Positions 60,298 to 64,000 of a stretch of 64,000 bases of DNA are shown piece by piece. How positions within the stretch are numbered: the stretch's first letter is position 1; each line of letters starts with the position of its first letter. The stretch is taken from NCBI GenBank assembly GCA_013178015.1, contig JABLXR010000004.1, positions 48,603 to 112,602 on the forward strand, read 5' to 3'. The notes beneath the pieces were generated by a model that saw nothing but the letters and a program-made list of their open reading frames with translations, had not been told where the DNA came from and did no database searches. The position numbers were made by a program, and so were the translations under genes. This DNA is from Anaerolineae bacterium. GTDB taxonomy: Bacteria > Chloroflexota > Anaerolineae > DRVO01.

Positions 60298-60495
60298 ATG
60301 CCAACTGTGCTCAGGAGCGGCCCGTACCGCCCCCTCTTCGTCAGCCATGACTCGGACGAGCCGCCGCACGTGCACGTTGACCGAGATGATCAGTCCACCA
60401 AGTTCTGGCTCAGTCCGGTAGCCCTGGCTCGCAACCTCGGACTCAGCCCGAGAGAACTGCGCCTCGTCGAACGGATGATCGTGGAGCACCAATAG
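60298..60495 (+). CDS. DUF4160 protein, C-terminus cut by amber codons
   Basis: A 65-residue DUF4160 protein: MPTVLRSGPYRPLFVSHDSD, PPHVHVDRDDQSTKFWLSP, ELRLVERMIVEHQ. DUF4160 genes pair with DUF2442 genes and are thought to be toxin-antitoxin-like, without proof. After the TAG at 60493 the frame continues RLLEA, a second TAG, then HDYFRR, which is how full-length members end (LLEAWHDYF). So two amber codons remove the last dozen residues, though the core is intact. The next gene starts 20 bases on. Confidence 0.8.
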   Translation: MPTVLRSGPYRPLFVSHDSDEPPHVHVDRDDQSTKFWLSPVALARNLGLSPRELRLVERMIVEHQ

Positions 60496-60514
60496 AGACT
60501 GCTGGAGGCATAGC

Positions 60515-60790
60515 ATGACTACTTCAGACGTCAGGCCCGGTGAGCGCGTGCGGGATGTGCACCTCGATGAGGATACCTTGAGCGTAGACCTTGCCGACGG
60601 GCGCGCTATAGCAGTGCCCCTGGCGTGGTATCCCCGCCTGCTGCGCACCACTCCCGAACAGCGCGCTAACTGGCAGATAGCCGGGGGCGGCTACGGCATC
60701 CACTGGCCTGACATCGACGAGGACTTGAGCACAGAGGGCCTGCTGCGGGGCGCACCCGCCCCCTGTGGCACCGAGCTAGCCAGGGGGTGA
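60515..60790 (+). CDS. DUF2442 protein
   Basis: A 91-residue DUF2442 protein: VRDVHLDEDTLSVDLADGRA, VPLAWYPRLLRTTPEQRANW and GIHWPDIDEDLSTEGLLRG are the family core. It is the normal partner of DUF4160, downstream on the same strand. ATG 60515 has GGAGG upstream (60502-60508) and lies in the lost C-terminal coding part of DUF4160. Confidence 0.88.
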   Translation: MTTSDVRPGERVRDVHLDEDTLSVDLADGRAIAVPLAWYPRLLRTTPEQRANWQIAGGGYGIHWPDIDEDLSTEGLLRGAPAPCGTELARG

Positions 60791-60861
60791 TCTCCCGGTA
60801 GCGGCCGGTATCCGACTGCTGACTTGAGCATAGCATCCGGTTTCACCCGGGGAGGCGACGT

Positions 60862-62051
<1,190 letters not shown>

Positions 62052-62055
<4 letters not shown>

Positions 62056-62273
62056 GGATCACGTTCGACAGTGAAGTAGATGCCCTGTACATTGGCTTCG
62101 TCGAGACAACTGCAGCCACAGTGCCTGTGGCCGCGGGCATCGCCGCGAACTACGCCGCGGACGGGCGAATCGCCGGTATAGAGACTTCCGATGCGCGCCA
62201 GCGCTTCGGCGACCCGGGCGTGTTCCGGCGTGCAGTGCTGGAAGACGTGGCCCTGGAGAGGCCGGCCCTCTAG
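62052..62273 (+). CDS. DUF2283 protein
   Basis: A 73-residue DUF2283 protein: [15 protein letters not shown] is the family N-terminus, followed by an [20 protein letters not shown] segment. GTG 62052 overlaps the kbl stop (GTGA), so it is read from the kbl message. DUF2283 genes often lie next to DUF4258-type toxins, but none is here. Confidence 0.85.
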
Positions 62274-62421
62274 CAGGAAGACGCCGCCGCGGTAAGTGGT
62301 CCGCACCGCATGCCGATGGCAGTGCCATTGGGTGTAGGCCCGTGAGGCCCCGCAAGGGCGGTTGACTTGCGGAGGAACGAGGTGGTGAAGGTGATGCCAC
62401 TCCGTCAAGGAGGCACGAGTT

Positions 62422-62988
62422 GTGGACAGAAACGAAGTCAACGCGGCGTTTGAGATCCTCCTTGAGGAAATCGAGATGGTCACCAACGCTATCAATGAGG
62501 CTGGCGCACAGGCCATAGCCGGAGGGCAGTATGAGAAGGCTCAGGAGTGCATTGACACCGGTAAGCGGCTGGAGCAGTTCCATGCCAAGGTGAAGGAGCT
62601 CCAAGCCGAATGGTCTCGCCTGTTTGCAGCTCGCGTACCGCGAGCAAGGCGGGGAGCGAGGCGCCGTGTAACCGCAAGGCTGCCACGCGGACTTCGGACC
62701 CCTGAACATGCCTTTCGCCGCCCCATTCTGCAAGCGCTTACCGAATGCGGAGGAAGCGCGCCCATGCAGGAAGTGCTGGAACTGGTTGAGAAGAGAATGG
62801 AAGCGATTCTGAGTCCGCACGACCGTGAGCCTCTGCCGTCTGATCCGAAAGCTGTGCGCTGGCGGAACACCGCCCAGTGGTGTCGGGCTCAGCTTGTCAG
62901 GGAAGGGCTGATGCGGCCCGATTCGCCCAGGGGGATCTGGCAGATATCTGATAGCGGTGTAAGGGTGCTTTCCTCCGGCCAGGTCTAG
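62422..62988 (+). CDS. Mrr_N-type winged-helix protein without nuclease domain
   Basis: A 188-residue protein. Residues 1-70 are helical (EVNAAFEILLEEIEMVTNAI); an Arg-rich stretch follows; residues about 95-185 match the Mrr N-terminal winged helix (RRPILQALTECGGSAPMQEV, RWRNTAQWCRAQLVREGL, PDSPRGIWQISDSG). The Mrr PD-(D/E)xK nuclease domain is absent, so it is a DNA-binding relic or a stand-alone regulator. GTG 62422 has AAGGAGG nine bases upstream. Confidence 0.82.
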   Translation: MDRNEVNAAFEILLEEIEMVTNAINEAGAQAIAGGQYEKAQECIDTGKRLEQFHAKVKELQAEWSRLFAARVPRARRGARRRVTARLPRGLRTPEHAFRRPILQALTECGGSAPMQEVLELVEKRMEAILSPHDREPLPSDPKAVRWRNTAQWCRAQLVREGLMRPDSPRGIWQISDSGVRVLSSGQV

Positions 62989-63065
62989 AGCCGTGCCCCT
63001 CGGCCTGCACAACCACTCTCTTGATTGGCTGCTGGGCTCGGCGAGGCACGCAAGAGGAAAACGTG

Positions 63066-63380
63066 ATGGACGCGGGACTGGAACGAGTGCTGCGTGAGTT
63101 GAGAAGGCGGTTGCAGGAGGCTCTGGGACCTTCGGTGCGGATAACCCTCTTCGGCTCCTATGCTCGCGGCGAGGCCACCGAGGGCTCCGATGTGGATGTG
63201 CTGGCCGTAGTGCCTAGGCTGGACAAGCACACGATGGACACCATCCTGAGCATCGCCTGGGAGGTGGGCTTCGAGGCTGGCCTGGTCTTCTCGCTAATCC
63301 CGGTGGCTGAGGACGAACTGGGCCCGCTCTCGGAGTCTCCTTTCATGCGGTCTGTCGAACGGGAAGGTATCCCACTGTGA
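63066..63380 (+). CDS. MNT-type nucleotidyltransferase (antitoxin partner of HEPN)
   Basis: A 104-residue minimal nucleotidyltransferase. The signature FGSYARGEATEGSDVDVLAV is complete (GSxxRGxxxxxSDxD). In MNT-HEPN (type VII) systems such enzymes neutralise the HEPN toxin by nucleotidylation. ATG 63066 with GAGG upstream; its stop overlaps the HEPN start. Confidence 0.9.
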   Translation: MDAGLERVLRELRRRLQEALGPSVRITLFGSYARGEATEGSDVDVLAVVPRLDKHTMDTILSIAWEVGFEAGLVFSLIPVAEDELGPLSESPFMRSVEREGIPL

Positions 63381-63799
63381 GGCGGGAGCAGAGAGCACTC
63401 ATCCGATACCGGCTGGATATGGCCTGGGCCACACTGAATGACGCCCGAGTCCTGCTTGATCAGGGCGGAAGCTTCTGGAGTGTGGTCAACCGCGCCTATT
63501 ACGCCATCTTCTACGCTGCCCTCGCCCTGTTGATCACGATTGGGAAAGCCGCTGCCAAGCACAGCGGTGTCATCGCCCTTTTCGATCAGCACTTCGTGAA
63601 GACCGGGCACTTCCCCCGGGAGATGAGCCAGTGGCTGCACAAGGCATTCGACCTGCGGCAGATCGCTGACTACCGCGAGTTAGTCTCGCTCACCGAAGAG
63701 CAGGTGCTGGAGGTCATGCAGTGGGCGGAGGCGTTCGTGCAAGAGGTAGAGCAGTTCCTGTCCGCTGAGCTCGCCGAGGGAGAAGCCGACGCTGGCTGA
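63377..63799 (+). CDS. HEPN-domain protein (toxin partner of MNT)
   Basis: A 140-residue HEPN protein of the UPF0332 type: LDMAWATLNDARVLLDQGG, NRAYYAIFYAALALL, AKHSGVIALFDQHFVKTG and RQIADYRELVSLTEEQV. GTG 63377 overlaps the MNT stop (GTGA). The classical Rx4-6H RNase motif of HepT is not obvious, so nuclease activity is uncertain. Confidence 0.88.
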   Translation: MRREQRALIRYRLDMAWATLNDARVLLDQGGSFWSVVNRAYYAIFYAALALLITIGKAAAKHSGVIALFDQHFVKTGHFPREMSQWLHKAFDLRQIADYRELVSLTEEQVLEVMQWAEAFVQEVEQFLSAELAEGEADAG

Positions 63800-63858
63800 C
63801 GATCCCTCACCGATCTCTCCCTGGAGAGGCCCGTCAGAAGAGGACCTACGGCGTAGCT

Positions 63859-64000
63859 GCGCTTGAGAAGGTGGGGCGGGGACTGGGGGTGGTGGGGTGA
63901 GGATCACGTTCGACAGTGAAGTGGATGCCCTGTACATTGGTTTCATCGAGACCACCGTAACCGCAGTGCCTGTGGCCGAGGACATCGCCGTGGACTACGC
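63859..64000. repeat. Direct repeat copy 2 (kbl 3' end plus DUF2283 start)
   Basis: Partner of 62014-62155; it continues past the window edge. It includes a non-functional copy of the kbl end ([11 protein letters not shown]) and the start of a second DUF2283 gene. Confidence 0.9.
63897..64000 (+). CDS. DUF2283 protein, second copy (3' partial)
   Basis: GTG 63897 opens [15 protein letters not shown] and AVPVAEDIAVDYA, continuing off the window. Nearly the same as the copy at 62052; the changes are partly silent, so both copies were under selection or the duplication is recent. Confidence 0.8.
   Translation, partial: MRITFDSEVDALYIGFIETTVTAVPVAEDIAVDY

Overview
The window is about 65-70% GC and reads as one chromosomal contig from a Chloroflexota bacterium, most likely Anaerolineae-like; this is inferred from gene content, since no rRNA or tRNA was seen. 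Pointers are Tat-dependent lipoprotein binding proteins with Thr/Pro-rich linkers, a VIT-VWA-PKD surface protein, many sulfatase and sugar-derivative catabolic genes, many GTG/TTG starts with good Shine-Dalgarno sites, and dense intergenic hairpin repeats. There is no phage, CRISPR array or intact IS element.

Layout. 1-5.6 kb: a VIT/VWA/PKD protein cut by the window edge, an intact gamma-glutamyltransferase and an AI-2E-type permease. 5.8-7.4 kb: frameshifted relics of a second gamma-glutamyltransferase and a lactate permease. 7.8-16 kb: a lipoprotein, a peptide-type binding protein with a strong promoter, nicotinamidase, a MutS-like ATPase, a flavodoxin-fold protein and a ZIP transporter coupled to a sulfatase. 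16-27 kb: a catabolic island with two divergent sulfatases, M55 D-aminopeptidase, Gfo/Idh/MocA dehydrogenase, amidohydrolase, URO-D-like protein and a glucuronate isomerase. 27-30.4 kb: a four-helix-bundle gene, a VOC protein and a decayed dipeptide ABC operon. 30.4-38.3 kb: an FmdE-like protein, a long coiled-coil membrane protein, two flavoproteins and a TauE/SafE permease.

38.5-47.1 kb is a tight operon: a strong promoter, an excisionase-like HTH regulator, AhbD-like and AhbC-like radical SAM enzymes, a fused AhbA-AhbB siroheme decarboxylase, a nitrilase-family amidase and a complete FecBCD-type importer. Most junctions overlap or abut. It looks like siroheme-dependent heme synthesis physically coupled to iron or tetrapyrrole uptake. 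47.1-57.4 kb carries a hybrid histidine kinase, an ABC-2 exporter, a methyltransferase plus a coupled unknown protein, a sulfatase with one nonsense codon, a FabH with a basic tail and a GntR regulator. 57.5-62 kb holds the threonine-to-glycine pair (Tdh-like and Kbl) plus a radical SAM protein. The right end is an accessory patch: antitoxin-like ORF, type III restriction/helicase relic, DUF4160/DUF2442 pair, DUF2283, Mrr_N protein and an MNT/HEPN pair, the last three genes lying between two direct repeats of about 142 bp.

The most unusual structure is a set of arrays of short degenerate words (four unrelated word families) arranged as inverted arms around a short non-repeat centre. They lie at gene 3' ends with the stop codon often inside the repeat, and in two cases they bracket a four-helix-bundle (23S rRNA intervening-sequence type) gene. 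That layout resembles rRNA intervening sequences placed outside rRNA and may be an undescribed element family.
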